Source: an uncultured Lachnospiraceae bacterium
Lineage (GTDB): Bacteria > Bacillota > Clostridia > Lachnospirales > Lachnospiraceae
Length of the DNA stretch: 64,000 bases
Direction: 5' to 3'
Assembly (NCBI GenBank): GCA_910585075.1
Contig: CAJUED010000012.1
Location: 34,554 to 98,553, forward strand
Of this stretch, positions 16,740 to 25,837 are shown one piece after another (the first letter of the stretch is position 1; every line of letters begins with the position of its first letter). Both the position numbers and the translations under genes were made by a program. A model generated the notes under the pieces. The model made no database searches and was not told the DNA's origin. It saw nothing but the letters and a program-made list of their open reading frames with translations.

Positions 16740-18089
16740 TTAATTTCCTGTAAAATGTCCGGCTTTTAATTCCTTTGCCGCTTTCAAAAGAGTTTCTCTT
16801 TCATTTCGTGAAGGGTCCTCCACCACAAAGTCCAGCAGCTTTTTCAGCATTTCCCCAAGGCCCGGGCCCGCCGGTATCCCTGTATTTTCCATCAAATCCC
16901 TTCCTGTGACAGCCAGCTCTTTCAATGAGATACATTGCTTCTCCGCCATCACATGCTCATAAACCCGGTAAACCGCCTTTAACTTTTCTTCTTTTTCCGC
17001 CCGCATGTAAGTACTTTGCGCCCGCATATCCGCCGCCTTCACCTCAAGCAAAAGCGGAAAAATATCTTCTCCGGTTTTCATGATGGCGCGCCTTACGCAA
17101 ACCGGCTCCGGCTTTACATCATAGTCATGATATTTCACCACATGCGTCACCAAGTAAATCGTCTGATTATCAAATTTCAGCCTTCTTAAAATACCGCGGG
17201 CCATTTCCGCCGATAAATCAGGGTGCCCATAGAAATGGTGAATGCCCTTTTCATCTACGATAAGCCTTTCCGGCTTTCCAATATCATGAAACAACATGGT
17301 AAGGCGCAAAATCTTATCGGCTCTGACCTCCTCCATGGATTTCAGTATATGTTCTCCCACACTGTAACAGTGATGGGGATTGTTCTGTTCCGTCTCCATA
17401 CACCGGTCAAATTCCGGCAAAATTACCTGTGTAATCCCTGTCTCGTACGCAAGACGCAGATTCTCCGGATGGGGCGATGTAACCAGCTTTACCAGCTCTA
17501 CCTGAATCCTCTCCGCGCTGACATAGGTTAAATTCTCATTTAATTCCTGAATAGCTGCTGCCGTACTCTCCTCTATCTCATATCCAAGCTGAGCCGAAAA
17601 CCGCACGGCCCGCATCATCCTTAAAGCGTCCTCCCGGAATCTCTCTTTGGGGTCGCCCACACAGCGGATAATCTTCCTTTTAATATCATCAATACCGCCA
17701 AACACATCCACCAGACCCGTTTCATCATTGTAGGCCATAGCATTGATTGTAAAATCCCTGCGCCTTAAATCCTCCCGCAGGCTTGGCGTAAACGTTACCT
17801 CTTTCGGATGCCGCCCATCCTCATATTCACCGTCAATCCGGTAGGTAGTCACCTCGAACCCTTCCCGCTCTATCATCACCGTAACCGTGCCGTGCTGTAT
17901 CCCCGTATCAATGGTGTGGTCAAAAAGCGCCTTCACCTGCTCCGGAGTCGCCGAGGTGGTGATGTCCCAGTCGTCAGGAGTTCGCCCTAAAATGGAGTCG
18001 CGGATACAGCCGCCTACGGCATACGCCTCATAGCCGGCTTCCATGACCCTGTTTATAATGTACCGCACCTTTTCAGGTAATTGAATCAT
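16740..18089 (-). CDS. cca: CCA tRNA nucleotidyltransferase with HD domain
   Basis: 449-residue class II nucleotidyltransferase. The pol-beta core YAVGGCIRDSILGRTPDDWDI carries the catalytic DxD, followed by the RRDFTINAMAYN motif. An HD metal-phosphohydrolase domain starts at TMLFHDIGKPE. It adds or repairs the 3' CCA of tRNAs; the HD domain suggests added phosphatase activity. The start MIQLPEKV fits the family, but a GTG six codons upstream is also possible. Its 5' end overlaps a tiny ORF (18073-18192), so translation may be coupled. Confidence 0.9.
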   Translation of the reverse strand: MIQLPEKVRYIINRVMEAGYEAYAVGGCIRDSILGRTPDDWDITTSATPEQVKALFDHTIDTGIQHGTVTVMIEREGFEVTTYRIDGEYEDGRHPKEVTFTPSLREDLRRRDFTINAMAYNDETGLVDVFGGIDDIKRKIIRCVGDPKERFREDALRMMRAVRFSAQLGYEIEESTAAAIQELNENLTYVSAERIQVELVKLVTSPHPENLRLAYETGITQVILPEFDRCMETEQNNPHHCYSVGEHILKSMEEVRADKILRLTMLFHDIGKPERLIVDEKGIHHFYGHPDLSAEMARGILRRLKFDNQTIYLVTHVVKYHDYDVKPEPVCVRRAIMKTGEDIFPLLLEVKAADMRAQSTYMRAEKEEKLKAVYRVYEHVMAEKQCISLKELAVTGRDLMENTGIPAGPGLGEMLKKLLDFVVEDPSRNERETLLKAAKELKAGHFTGN

Positions 18090-18192
18090 GACTGTATCCG
18101 CCCTCACTTTCTTTATTTATTTCTGCAAGCAATGAGTCCACCTTGCCGTGTCCAAAAAATGCAAAGCATCCCTTAATATTTAAACGCAACAT
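18073..18192 (-). CDS. Possible 39-residue ORF between proS and cca
   Basis: Reads MLRLNIKGCFAFF and ends SHDSIT, with CGGAG 5 nt before the ATG and 22 nt after the proS stop. Its stop codon lies inside the start of cca, which suggests translational coupling. No family recognised, and it may be chance. Confidence 0.28.
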   Translation of the reverse strand: MLRLNIKGCFAFFGHGKVDSLLAEINKESEGGYSHDSIT

Positions 18193-18214
18193 GTGGGCTC
18201 CGAAATTCTTAGTT

Positions 18215-19645
18215 TTAATATGCTTTGCCCCAATATACCATCTTTTTTGCAGGTTTACCACAGTAAACGCAGGTCTCGGACAGACACTCCTGTTTGAAAG
18301 GAATGCAGCGGCTGGTGACAGCCATATCCTCTTTGATGGCTTCCTCACATGCGGTTTCCCCACACCACATTGCTTTCACAAAACCACTCTTTTCCGCAAA
18401 TGTTTTTACAAATTCTTCTTTATTTAATGCAGTATAAGTATGCTCCTCAAGGTGCTTCTTTGCACGCTCCAGCATCTCGGTCTGCATTTTCTTAAGCTGC
18501 TCCTCCACTGCCTTTTCAAGCTGTGAAAGCTCGACTTCGATTTTTTCTCTGGTGTCCCGGCGGCAGATAACGCATTTTCCCGCCTCTATATCCTTAGGGC
18601 CAATTTCCACACGCAGCGGGATTCCACGCATTTCCTGCTCAGAGAACTTCCACCCGGGACTCTTATCGCTGTCGTCCACCTTCACGCGGAAATTTCCCAG
18701 CTTATCCCGAAGCTCATAAGCCTTGTCAAGAACCCCTTCCTTTTTCTGCTGAATGGGAATGATCATAACCTGGGTAGGCGCAATTTCAGGCGGCAGCACC
18801 AAACCTGAATCGTCCCCATGTACCATGATAATAGCCCCGATAATTCTGGTGGACACACCCCAGGAAGTCTGATGCACATATTTTAATTGATTATCTTTAT
18901 CCGTAAACTGAATGCCGAAGGCCTTTGCAAAGCCATCCCCAAAATTGTGGCTGGTACCGGACTGAAGGGCCTTGCCGTCGTGCATAAGCGCCTCAATCGA
19001 GTAAGTTGCATGAGCCCCTGCAAATTTCTCCTTCTCAGTCTTACGCCCCTTCACCACAGGAATCGCCAGCACCTCCTCGCAGAAATCCGCATATACATTC
19101 AGCATCTGCTCCGTTCTCTCCTCGGCTTCCTCAGCTGTTGCATGAGCCGTATGACCTTCCTGCCACAAAAATTCCCTGGAACGCAGAAAAGGCCTTGTCT
19201 CCTTCTCCCAACGTACCACACTGCACCACTGGTTATACACCTTAGGCAAATCACGGTAAGAATGAATATCTCCCTTATAAAAGTCACAAAACAAAGTTTC
19301 TGACGTGGGCCTTACACACATCCTCTCCTGAAGGGGATTTAAGCCTCCATGAGTTACCCATGCAACCTCAGGCGCAAACCCTTCCACATGGTCTTTTTCT
19401 TTCTGCAAAAGACTTTCCGGAATAAACATAGGCATGTATACATTCTCCACACCCGTTGCCTTGAACCTTTCGTCCAGCCGCTTCTGAATATTCTCCCAGA
19501 TAGCATAGCCGGCCGGCTTGATCACCATACATCCTTTTACGTTGGAATAATCAATCAATTCCGCTTTCTTTACCACATCCGTATACCACTGGGCAAAATC
19601 CTCGCTCATGGATGTGATTGCTTCCACTAATTTCTTCTCAGCCAT
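18215..19645 (-). CDS. proS: Prolyl-tRNA synthetase (archaeal/eukaryote-like type)
   Basis: 476-residue class II aminoacyl-tRNA synthetase charging tRNA-Pro. The short length, motif 2 around RWEKETRPFLRSREFLWQEGHTAH, absence of the bacterial editing insertion and a C-terminal zinc-type domain (CIPF..CVYCGKPAK, ending in Tyr) identify the archaeal/eukaryote-like form. Start MAEKKLVEAITS has GGAGGAGA 4 nt upstream. Expression is controlled by the proline T-box immediately upstream. Confidence 0.95.
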   Translation of the reverse strand: MAEKKLVEAITSMSEDFAQWYTDVVKKAELIDYSNVKGCMVIKPAGYAIWENIQKRLDERFKATGVENVYMPMFIPESLLQKEKDHVEGFAPEVAWVTHGGLNPLQERMCVRPTSETLFCDFYKGDIHSYRDLPKVYNQWCSVVRWEKETRPFLRSREFLWQEGHTAHATAEEAEERTEQMLNVYADFCEEVLAIPVVKGRKTEKEKFAGAHATYSIEALMHDGKALQSGTSHNFGDGFAKAFGIQFTDKDNQLKYVHQTSWGVSTRIIGAIIMVHGDDSGLVLPPEIAPTQVMIIPIQQKKEGVLDKAYELRDKLGNFRVKVDDSDKSPGWKFSEQEMRGIPLRVEIGPKDIEAGKCVICRRDTREKIEVELSQLEKAVEEQLKKMQTEMLERAKKHLEEHTYTALNKEEFVKTFAEKSGFVKAMWCGETACEEAIKEDMAVTSRCIPFKQECLSETCVYCGKPAKKMVYWGKAY

Positions 19646-19686
19646 TTCTCTCCTCCGTTCTAAATTTCTTTCCATTCGTAACTGCA

Positions 19687-20030
19687 CAACAAAGGGTGGC
19701 ACACCTCTCCACCCCGCAAGGGACCGGAGACCGGCGGTACCACCCTAATTAATGTATCATAAACATTCTCTTTTCTTACCGTTAACGCCGGTGCTACGCT
19801 GTGTTTAAATGTAAGGCCGCGTATTTGATACCGCCATCACATGTTCACACAGGGCTCCAAGGCAGGTTCCGGATATTCTACTTGAAAATCTTTCAGCGCC
19901 TTCTAATCAACAGCCCCAATCCGGCAGAGCATATATTCCGCCAAATTGTCGTTTTATTAAAAGGGATTTTCTCTCTGGAAGCTTCCTGTCCGTACTAATC
20001 CTCTTCTTCGCCATTTGCCGCTCATTACAA
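19687..20030 (-). promoter_or_regulatory. T-box leader of proS (proline)
   Basis: Minus-strand features in order: AGTACGGACAGGAAGCTTCC followed by AGAGAG (stem I GA motif), then a specifier loop with CCG at 19872-19870, CCTTGGAGCC, and the T-box AGGGTGGTACCGCC at 19746-19733. The AGGGTGG arm can instead pair with CCACCCT at 19699-19693, the competing terminator. Uncharged tRNA-Pro should stabilise the antiterminator and induce proS. The CCG assignment is my reading of the loop. Confidence 0.9.
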
Positions 20031-20083
20031 CTCCGCAGTGCACGCCCAAAACCTTCAGTTGCCTTCACGGATATTGTATCTTG

Positions 20084-20112
20084 ATTTTATGGAAAAAATT
20101 TCACTTTGTCAA
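20084..20112 (-). promoter_or_regulatory. Promoter of the proS T-box transcript
   Basis: TTGACA, 17-nt spacer, TAAAAT on the minus strand. It overlaps the last codons of the upstream O-antigen-ligase-like gene and would start the T-box leader about 40 nt before its AGTA element. Confidence 0.75.
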
Positions 20113-21622
20113 TCCTATTTTCTCCCATACCCAAAAGAAGAAACAAAAAAGGGAAATTAAGTACCTGGGCAAAGCTTACCATATTATGAATAAAGTAGCA
20201 GACCGTACACACTAGGAAAAGATAAAGCCCCGGATTTTCCTTTCCTTTTCTCATACACCTTACCGCAAAAGAGACAAATATGCCCACCAGAAGTCCCGTT
20301 CCCACAATACCCGTATTAATCAGACAGGTCAGCAGTTCATTGTGGGCATTGGTCAACCGGTTGCTCCCGAAATTATCCCGCAGCATCACAGCTATTTCTT
20401 CCAGAGAATATACATAGGCAGAAAAGCAGTCCGGCCCTGCTCCAAGGAGCTTTCGTGAAATAGGCATCTGCATATACGCCTCCAAGCCTGCTGTAATAGC
20501 CGCTCCTCTGCCATGTCCCCAGGCTTCACCAAAAGAAAACACCTGTAACTGTCCAAAACCTGGAATTCCCCAAAACGTATTGATCCCTGTAAGCACCAGA
20601 TATAGTAAAATACCTCCTGCCAGGGCGATAGCCATTATCCCGTGAACCTTCTTCTGTATTTCGTCACTGATTTCCTCCGCTTTCCATCTTCTAAGCAGTA
20701 TATACCCACACAAAGCGGCGGCTCCTATCGTCAATGCGAAAGGAGAATCCGTCACATAAACGCACAAATTATTCCGTTCATAATTATACCGTTCCGGCAA
20801 AATCATTCTTAACACGCCTGCTGCCCTGGCCGAAAATCCCCATATGGAAACCAATAAAAAATAATTTCTTATCCATTCTTTCTTTTTTACCGCTATCCAC
20901 AGCAAAATATAAAACAGCACTCCAAAAAAAAGAAAAATGCTACTTCCCCCCTGACAGAACCCTGCCAGAAAAACAATCGCTACATAAATCCCATACGGCC
21001 ATTTCCTTTTCTCCCCAAACAGAAACAGACTGATGCCTATGGGCGCCACCACGGAAAGATACCCGCAAAACCAGTTGATATTTCCCAGCGTGGAGAGAAA
21101 AGCCGGGTCCCGTATTCCCAGCGGAATCAAGTAAATAGAAAATCTATCCAAAATTCCCAGCAGGAAAACCAGCCCCGAGGCCAAAACCGCCCCATACCAC
21201 ACCGCCCGGCTTCCATTCCAAAACCGGGATATTCCAAAATACAGACCGCATAAGGTAAGCAGCAACGCCAATCCCATATGCCAGCCTTCCGTCCCCCAAA
21301 GGGCTTCCTCCCTGTCCCAGGAAAATACATAAGAAACAAAAATTTCGGTGGCATACAGTATCACGAGCATATCCGTCACGGATAAGCCTTCCCATTTTAT
21401 CAAATACGGCTCTCTCTGCTTTATACGGCAATGCAGCACCTGCCATCCACCCACGGTTCCCAGTACCGTCAAAATCAAAAGCACCGCCAGAGAACTATAA
21501 ATCAGAAAATGGTACTTCGCCTCCGCAATATCCACGTAACCTTGATGCATATAAAAAGGATATATTCCAAAAATCAACAGCAAATATGCCGTTGTAAATA
21601 AACCGCCCGCCTTCTTAACCAA
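20087..21622 (-). CDS. O-antigen ligase/Wzy-like polytopic membrane protein
   Basis: 511-residue integral membrane protein with roughly a dozen hydrophobic helices and a larger extracytoplasmic loop. The GRGAAITAGLEAYMQMPISR...GAGPDCFSAY region followed by NAHNELL matches the Wzy_C/O-antigen ligase family (PF04932 type), which polymerises or transfers surface polysaccharide or glycan chains. In Firmicutes such proteins may act on wall polysaccharide or protein glycans. The start is TTG with AGGTGG just upstream. No polysaccharide cluster lies next to it. Confidence 0.75.
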   Translation of the reverse strand: MVKKAGGLFTTAYLLLIFGIYPFYMHQGYVDIAEAKYHFLIYSSLAVLLILTVLGTVGGWQVLHCRIKQREPYLIKWEGLSVTDMLVILYATEIFVSYVFSWDREEALWGTEGWHMGLALLLTLCGLYFGISRFWNGSRAVWYGAVLASGLVFLLGILDRFSIYLIPLGIRDPAFLSTLGNINWFCGYLSVVAPIGISLFLFGEKRKWPYGIYVAIVFLAGFCQGGSSIFLFFGVLFYILLWIAVKKKEWIRNYFLLVSIWGFSARAAGVLRMILPERYNYERNNLCVYVTDSPFALTIGAAALCGYILLRRWKAEEISDEIQKKVHGIMAIALAGGILLYLVLTGINTFWGIPGFGQLQVFSFGEAWGHGRGAAITAGLEAYMQMPISRKLLGAGPDCFSAYVYSLEEIAVMLRDNFGSNRLTNAHNELLTCLINTGIVGTGLLVGIFVSFAVRCMRKGKENPGLYLFLVCTVCYFIHNMVSFAQVLNFPFLFLLLGMGENRIDKVKFFP

Positions 21623-21665
21623 TCTTCCACCTGCTCACACTATAAACAACAGTAAACGAATGTAA

Positions 21666-22565
21666 CTACGCATAATCCGTCTGATAAAATAACATCTTAT
21701 CAATGGTTATCCTGGGCCGCCACCACTGCCTTGCCTGTTCAAATTCAGGGTAAGGCGTATACCACTGCCAAGAAATATCGAAGCCCCCGTCGTCCTTTTG
21801 GATTTTTGCCAGAGCATCCTTTTCAGCGGCAATCAGCTTCCGGACACCTTCACCCATAAATTCAGGATGGGGTACTGCAAAAAAGTCCGAGGGCGCCGTG
21901 ACATATTCCACCCCATATTTTTCAGTATCCTTGCAGATGGCATTTTCAATCCGTTCTTTTATCAGCTTTTTCAGGTCCTCCGGATTTACAATATCTGTTT
22001 TCCCATACTCTTTTAATAATTCATAGCAAAGAAGATAGCATTTAAGCCCATCACCACTTATATCCGTATGTTCTTTCAGATACTCATAAGCTTCTTTGAT
22101 GATTTCTTCATAATAAGACGTACCTTCCCCAAAGCAGACCATAAAAGCGGCAAGGGAAACCGTAGGATTATAACCGTCCAGACCGTCACCCTTTTTCTCC
22201 CACCAGATAGCATGGGGATACTCCTTATTTGTCTCAATAGCAAACAGCCACCTTTTCTGTTCCTCGTTAAAAGAGTCATGAGACTCCAGGTAGCGGACAA
22301 TTCCACCTGTTATATCCTTGGCATCATCAAACGCCTGAATTCTATGCAGGGTAATAATCGCATCATTTGTCGTAATAGGGGTTGAATTGGGATTCCAGTT
22401 ATCCGCCTCAAGCCCATGCCCAAAACCACCATCCGGATTCTGATATTTTTTCAGCTCCCTTATAACCGCTTCCTTCTCTCCATTTTCAAAGTAATAATCG
22501 TAAACCGCACGCTCCAATGGGCGGGCATTCTCCACTATAAATTTTTTCGCCATACAACAATCCAT
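21666..22565 (-). CDS. Alpha/alpha-toroid (prenyltransferase/cyclase-fold) protein
   Basis: 299-residue soluble protein. LKKYQNPDGGFGHGLEADN and KIQKDDGGFDISWQWYTPYPE are QxxDGGF-type repeats of the squalene-cyclase/prenyltransferase toroid fold. The catalytic Asp-rich motif of true cyclases is not evident, so the enzymatic role is unknown. ATG with AGGAGG 9 nt upstream; a TTG seven codons earlier overlaps that site and is rejected. Short intergenic distance to the O-antigen-ligase-like gene suggests co-transcription. Confidence 0.65.
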   Translation of the reverse strand: MDCCMAKKFIVENARPLERAVYDYYFENGEKEAVIRELKKYQNPDGGFGHGLEADNWNPNSTPITTNDAIITLHRIQAFDDAKDITGGIVRYLESHDSFNEEQKRWLFAIETNKEYPHAIWWEKKGDGLDGYNPTVSLAAFMVCFGEGTSYYEEIIKEAYEYLKEHTDISGDGLKCYLLCYELLKEYGKTDIVNPEDLKKLIKERIENAICKDTEKYGVEYVTAPSDFFAVPHPEFMGEGVRKLIAAEKDALAKIQKDDGGFDISWQWYTPYPEFEQARQWWRPRITIDKMLFYQTDYA

Positions 22566-22742
22566 AACACATTTCCTCCTATGCAAATTATAGCATACTT
22601 TAAACCATTTACAACTTTACCCCTCACCAAACTACATTCTTTCTCTTTAATGCTTTTTCCTTAATATTAAGGTTCTTGCCCGGCTCCTCCATTCTGTGCT
22701 ATCATAAGTCTTAGCTAAAAGCAGTTTCACACGAATCCCCAT

Positions 22743-22812
22743 GCTGCCGACAGCCCGCAAATTTAAGCGTCAATACAAATTGGGAATTGAAAAATCTTTG
22801 ATTTTCAATCTA
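22743..22812 (+). repeat. Dispersed intergenic repeat, copy 2
   Basis: Begins CTGCCGACAGCCCGCAAATT and ends in the palindrome ATTGAAAAATC-ttt-GATTTTCAAT, like the block at 3620-3690. It lies upstream of the pseudouridine synthase gene. Confidence 0.55.
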
Positions 22813-22841
22813 TCTTTCTATAGAAAAAGGACAAAATAACC

Positions 22842-23609
22842 GTGCGGAAAAATATTCTTTTTGAGGACAAGCATATCATAGTTGTTTACAAGCCCCCGGG
22901 TATCGCCACCCAGACAGCCAGAGTAGGTCAGCAGGATATGGTAAATGAGCTTAAAAATTATCTGGCCAAAAAAACGGACTGTCCGGAACACAAACCAAAA
23001 GGCGAACCCTATCTCGGCCTGATACACCGCTTAGACCAGCCTGTATCCGGGCTTTTAGTGTTCGCCAAGACCAGACAGGCCTCAGCAGAGCTCAGCAGAC
23101 AGGTTACAAACGGGCAGATGCAAAAATATTACTATGCTATCGTTTATGGAAAACCCCAGGCCATTCAGGGAACCCTGACGGATTATCTTTTCAAAGATGC
23201 CAAAACCAACCGGTCCCTGGTTGTGGAGAAGGATTTCCCACAGGCTAAAAAAGCTGTCTTGCATTACCATCTTGTTAAAACATTGTTTGCCTTTGATGAA
23301 AGCATGAATCCGCAGGATGCGGCAAAGTTTTCTCCTTCCGGAGAAGCTTCTCTCGTTGAAATCAAACTGATTACGGGCCGGCACCATCAAATCAGGGCTC
23401 AAATGGCTCACGCCGGCATGCCCCTTCTTGGAGACAGTAAATATGGCAATGCGCTGTCCAGAGAATTCAGTCTGAAAACCAAGTGCAGGAATGTGGCTTT
23501 GTGTGCTTATAAGCTGATGTTTCAGCATCCCATATCAGGAAAAGAAATGATTTTCGAAAAGGAACCGGAAGCCGAGATATTTCTTCCTTTCTTTTCCAGA
23601 GGAATTTAA
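22842..23609 (+). CDS. RluA-family pseudouridine synthase
   Basis: 255-residue RNA pseudouridine synthase. The catalytic motif GLIHRLDQPVSGLLVFAKT (Asp of HRLD) and the C-terminal KLITGRHHQIRAQMA and LGDSKYG motifs are diagnostic. There is no N-terminal S4 domain. The RNA target (23S rRNA or tRNA) cannot be assigned. The start is GTG with AAGGA about 11 nt upstream. Confidence 0.9.
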   Translation: MRKNILFEDKHIIVVYKPPGIATQTARVGQQDMVNELKNYLAKKTDCPEHKPKGEPYLGLIHRLDQPVSGLLVFAKTRQASAELSRQVTNGQMQKYYYAIVYGKPQAIQGTLTDYLFKDAKTNRSLVVEKDFPQAKKAVLHYHLVKTLFAFDESMNPQDAAKFSPSGEASLVEIKLITGRHHQIRAQMAHAGMPLLGDSKYGNALSREFSLKTKCRNVALCAYKLMFQHPISGKEMIFEKEPEAEIFLPFFSRGI

Positions 23610-23780
23610 AACCATTTTTGTCATATTCTATATAAACTTATCCATACTAACCAATAGCGCCGAAAATCCGCTTCAGCATATTCATTTTGTAAAAGTCTCC
23701 GAAAGCATCTCTCCACTGGCGGACGATATGTGAATGACTCTGACGGATTCGCGTAATTATGGAAAGGGTATGGATACTTT

Positions 23781-24866
23781 ATGAAAATCAATCTCACAGA
23801 GGGTGGAAAAAAATATCTGACAGCGGCGGTTATCACACTTGCCGTGTATTTTGCCATGAAATACTTAAGCCCCATCCTCTCCCCATTCCTTCTTGCCTTT
23901 CTACTGGCAGGTCTCTTAAATCCTTTGGTACAGGCGCTTCACAAAAGGCTTAAAATACACAAACCCATTCTTGCCGGGCTCATACTATTTGCAGCCTGCT
24001 TACTTATTATCATATCTCTTTGGCTTATCATCACTTCCCTTGTGGCAAACAGCAGCAAAATAGCAGGCTGTATACCGGATTATCAGGAGGATTTATGCCT
24101 CTTGCTGGATGATTGTTGTAACAAAGTGGAACAAAAATTTGGCGTTGACGGCGCTCAGATTGAAAATTTTATTATAGAACAGATGAATCTCTTTGTTGAA
24201 AATCTGGAAGTTAAGGTTTTGCCTGCGGTTATGGGAAAATCCGTAGGCTATATGAAAAATATTGTAAGCTTTATCAGCTTCATCGTGGTTATGATTATCG
24301 CCATACTTCTGATTATGAAAGACTATGACAAGTATGTTTTGAAATTACAGGAAAACAATGATTTTCAGGGTGTTAAGGAAATCGGAAAGAAAGTACTGCT
24401 TTATGTAAAAACTTTTATGAAGGCACAGCTCATCATTCTGTGTATTATAAGTGCTATATGCGCAGTAACTCTTACCTTTTCAGGCATGAAAGGGGGTATA
24501 TTTTATGGCATTCTCACAGGATTCATGGATATGCTGCCTTTTATCGGAACCGGCATTATGCTGATACCGTTGGCATTTTTCCGATTGCTGAACGGTCATT
24601 ATTTTCAGGCCGTCTTATGTTTTTTTCTTTATGCGGTCTGCGCTCTTGTCCGCGAATTTTTAGAGCCAAAGCTGATTGGAGAACGGGTAGGCGTATGGCC
24701 GGTAGGCATTTTATTTGCCGTATTTGCAGGTATCCATCTGTTTGGCGTATGGGGCATCATCAAAGGCCCCTTATCCCTTGTCATTATCTGTGAAACCTGC
24801 AAATACTTCTGGAATCTTCCGGAAGGCGGCCAACCCGATACCCCTTCCGATGAGCCTAACTCTTAA
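23781..24866 (+). CDS. AI-2E/YtvI-family membrane permease
   Basis: 361-residue membrane protein of the AI-2E transporter (UPF0118) family: N-terminal hairpin of helices, a soluble insertion (about residues 85-155), then a cluster of helices with the typical GILTGFMDMLPFIGTGIMLIP segment. Members include TqsA, sporulation protein YtvI and sodium/proton antiporters; in a sporulating clostridium the YtvI-like role is plausible, but the substrate is unknown. Ends with a short polar tail. Confidence 0.82.
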   Translation: MKINLTEGGKKYLTAAVITLAVYFAMKYLSPILSPFLLAFLLAGLLNPLVQALHKRLKIHKPILAGLILFAACLLIIISLWLIITSLVANSSKIAGCIPDYQEDLCLLLDDCCNKVEQKFGVDGAQIENFIIEQMNLFVENLEVKVLPAVMGKSVGYMKNIVSFISFIVVMIIAILLIMKDYDKYVLKLQENNDFQGVKEIGKKVLLYVKTFMKAQLIILCIISAICAVTLTFSGMKGGIFYGILTGFMDMLPFIGTGIMLIPLAFFRLLNGHYFQAVLCFFLYAVCALVREFLEPKLIGERVGVWPVGILFAVFAGIHLFGVWGIIKGPLSLVIICETCKYFWNLPEGGQPDTPSDEPNS

Positions 24867-25012
24867 TTGGCAGAACCTGCATCAAATAGCACATTGCCTG
24901 TTGCTTTCATAAAATCTCCATGTACTGATTTGCAGCGCGACTTCATAAGTCAAATACTCCACATTTTACGCCGTGAAGTATCAAACAAACATTTATAATA
25001 AACAGTTCAAAA

Positions 25013-25702
25013 TTACACCTTAAACCGGTATCCAACACCCCATATCGTCTCGATATATTGAGGTTTTGCAGAATCATACTCGATTTTTTCCCGGATTTTC
25101 TTGATGTGCACCGTAACTGTTGCAATATCTCCGATAGAATCCATATCCCATATTTCCCGGAACAATTCTTCCTTCGTATATACGTGATTGGGATGCTCTG
25201 CCAAAAAGGTAAGTAAATCAAATTCTTTACCGGTAAAAGCCTTTTCCACACCATCAATCATGACTCGTCTTGCCGTCTTATCGATACGGATACCACGGAT
25301 TTCAATAATATCGTTATTTTTCTGAGTAGAACCGACCAATCTGTCATATCTTGCCATATGTGCTTTCACTCTGGCCACCAACTCACTGGGGCTGAAAGGC
25401 TTGGTCATATAATCATCCGCTCCAAGTCCCAGTCCTCTGATTTTATCGATATCATCCTTTTTAGCAGAAACCATGATAATTGGAATATTTTTTTCTTCTC
25501 TGATTCGTTTGCAAATTTCAAATCCATCCATACCCGGAAGCATCAAATCAAGAACAATCAGATCAAATTCCTCGGACAAAGCCGTCTGAAGTCCTTCTTC
25601 CCCATCATGATTAATTTTTACCTCAAACCCACTAAGCTCCAGATAATCCTTCTCCAAATCCGCAATTGCTTCTTCGTCTTCAATAATTAAAATTTTACTC
25701 AT
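25013..25702 (-). CDS. OmpR-family response regulator
   Basis: 229 residues: receiver domain (MSKILIIEDEE; phospho-acceptor Asp in LIVLDLMLPGMDG) and C-terminal winged-helix DNA-binding domain (VYTKEELFREIWDMD... TVTVHIKKIREKIE). Start has GGAGGAG 4 nt upstream. It is the partner of the histidine kinase encoded 135 nt upstream on the same strand. The target genes are not evident. Confidence 0.93.
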   Translation of the reverse strand: MSKILIIEDEEAIADLEKDYLELSGFEVKINHDGEEGLQTALSEEFDLIVLDLMLPGMDGFEICKRIREEKNIPIIMVSAKKDDIDKIRGLGLGADDYMTKPFSPSELVARVKAHMARYDRLVGSTQKNNDIIEIRGIRIDKTARRVMIDGVEKAFTGKEFDLLTFLAEHPNHVYTKEELFREIWDMDSIGDIATVTVHIKKIREKIEYDSAKPQYIETIWGVGYRFKV

Positions 25703-25837
25703 TTTCTCCTCCATTCTGAAATCCTGCAACTATTTCATTACAAACCGTCACGCTCGCTGCTATTATATTATCCTCTATGCACTATTTCTTACCGATCCTT
25801 CATATTGTCAGCAAACCACAAATTTTATCCGGCTCCT

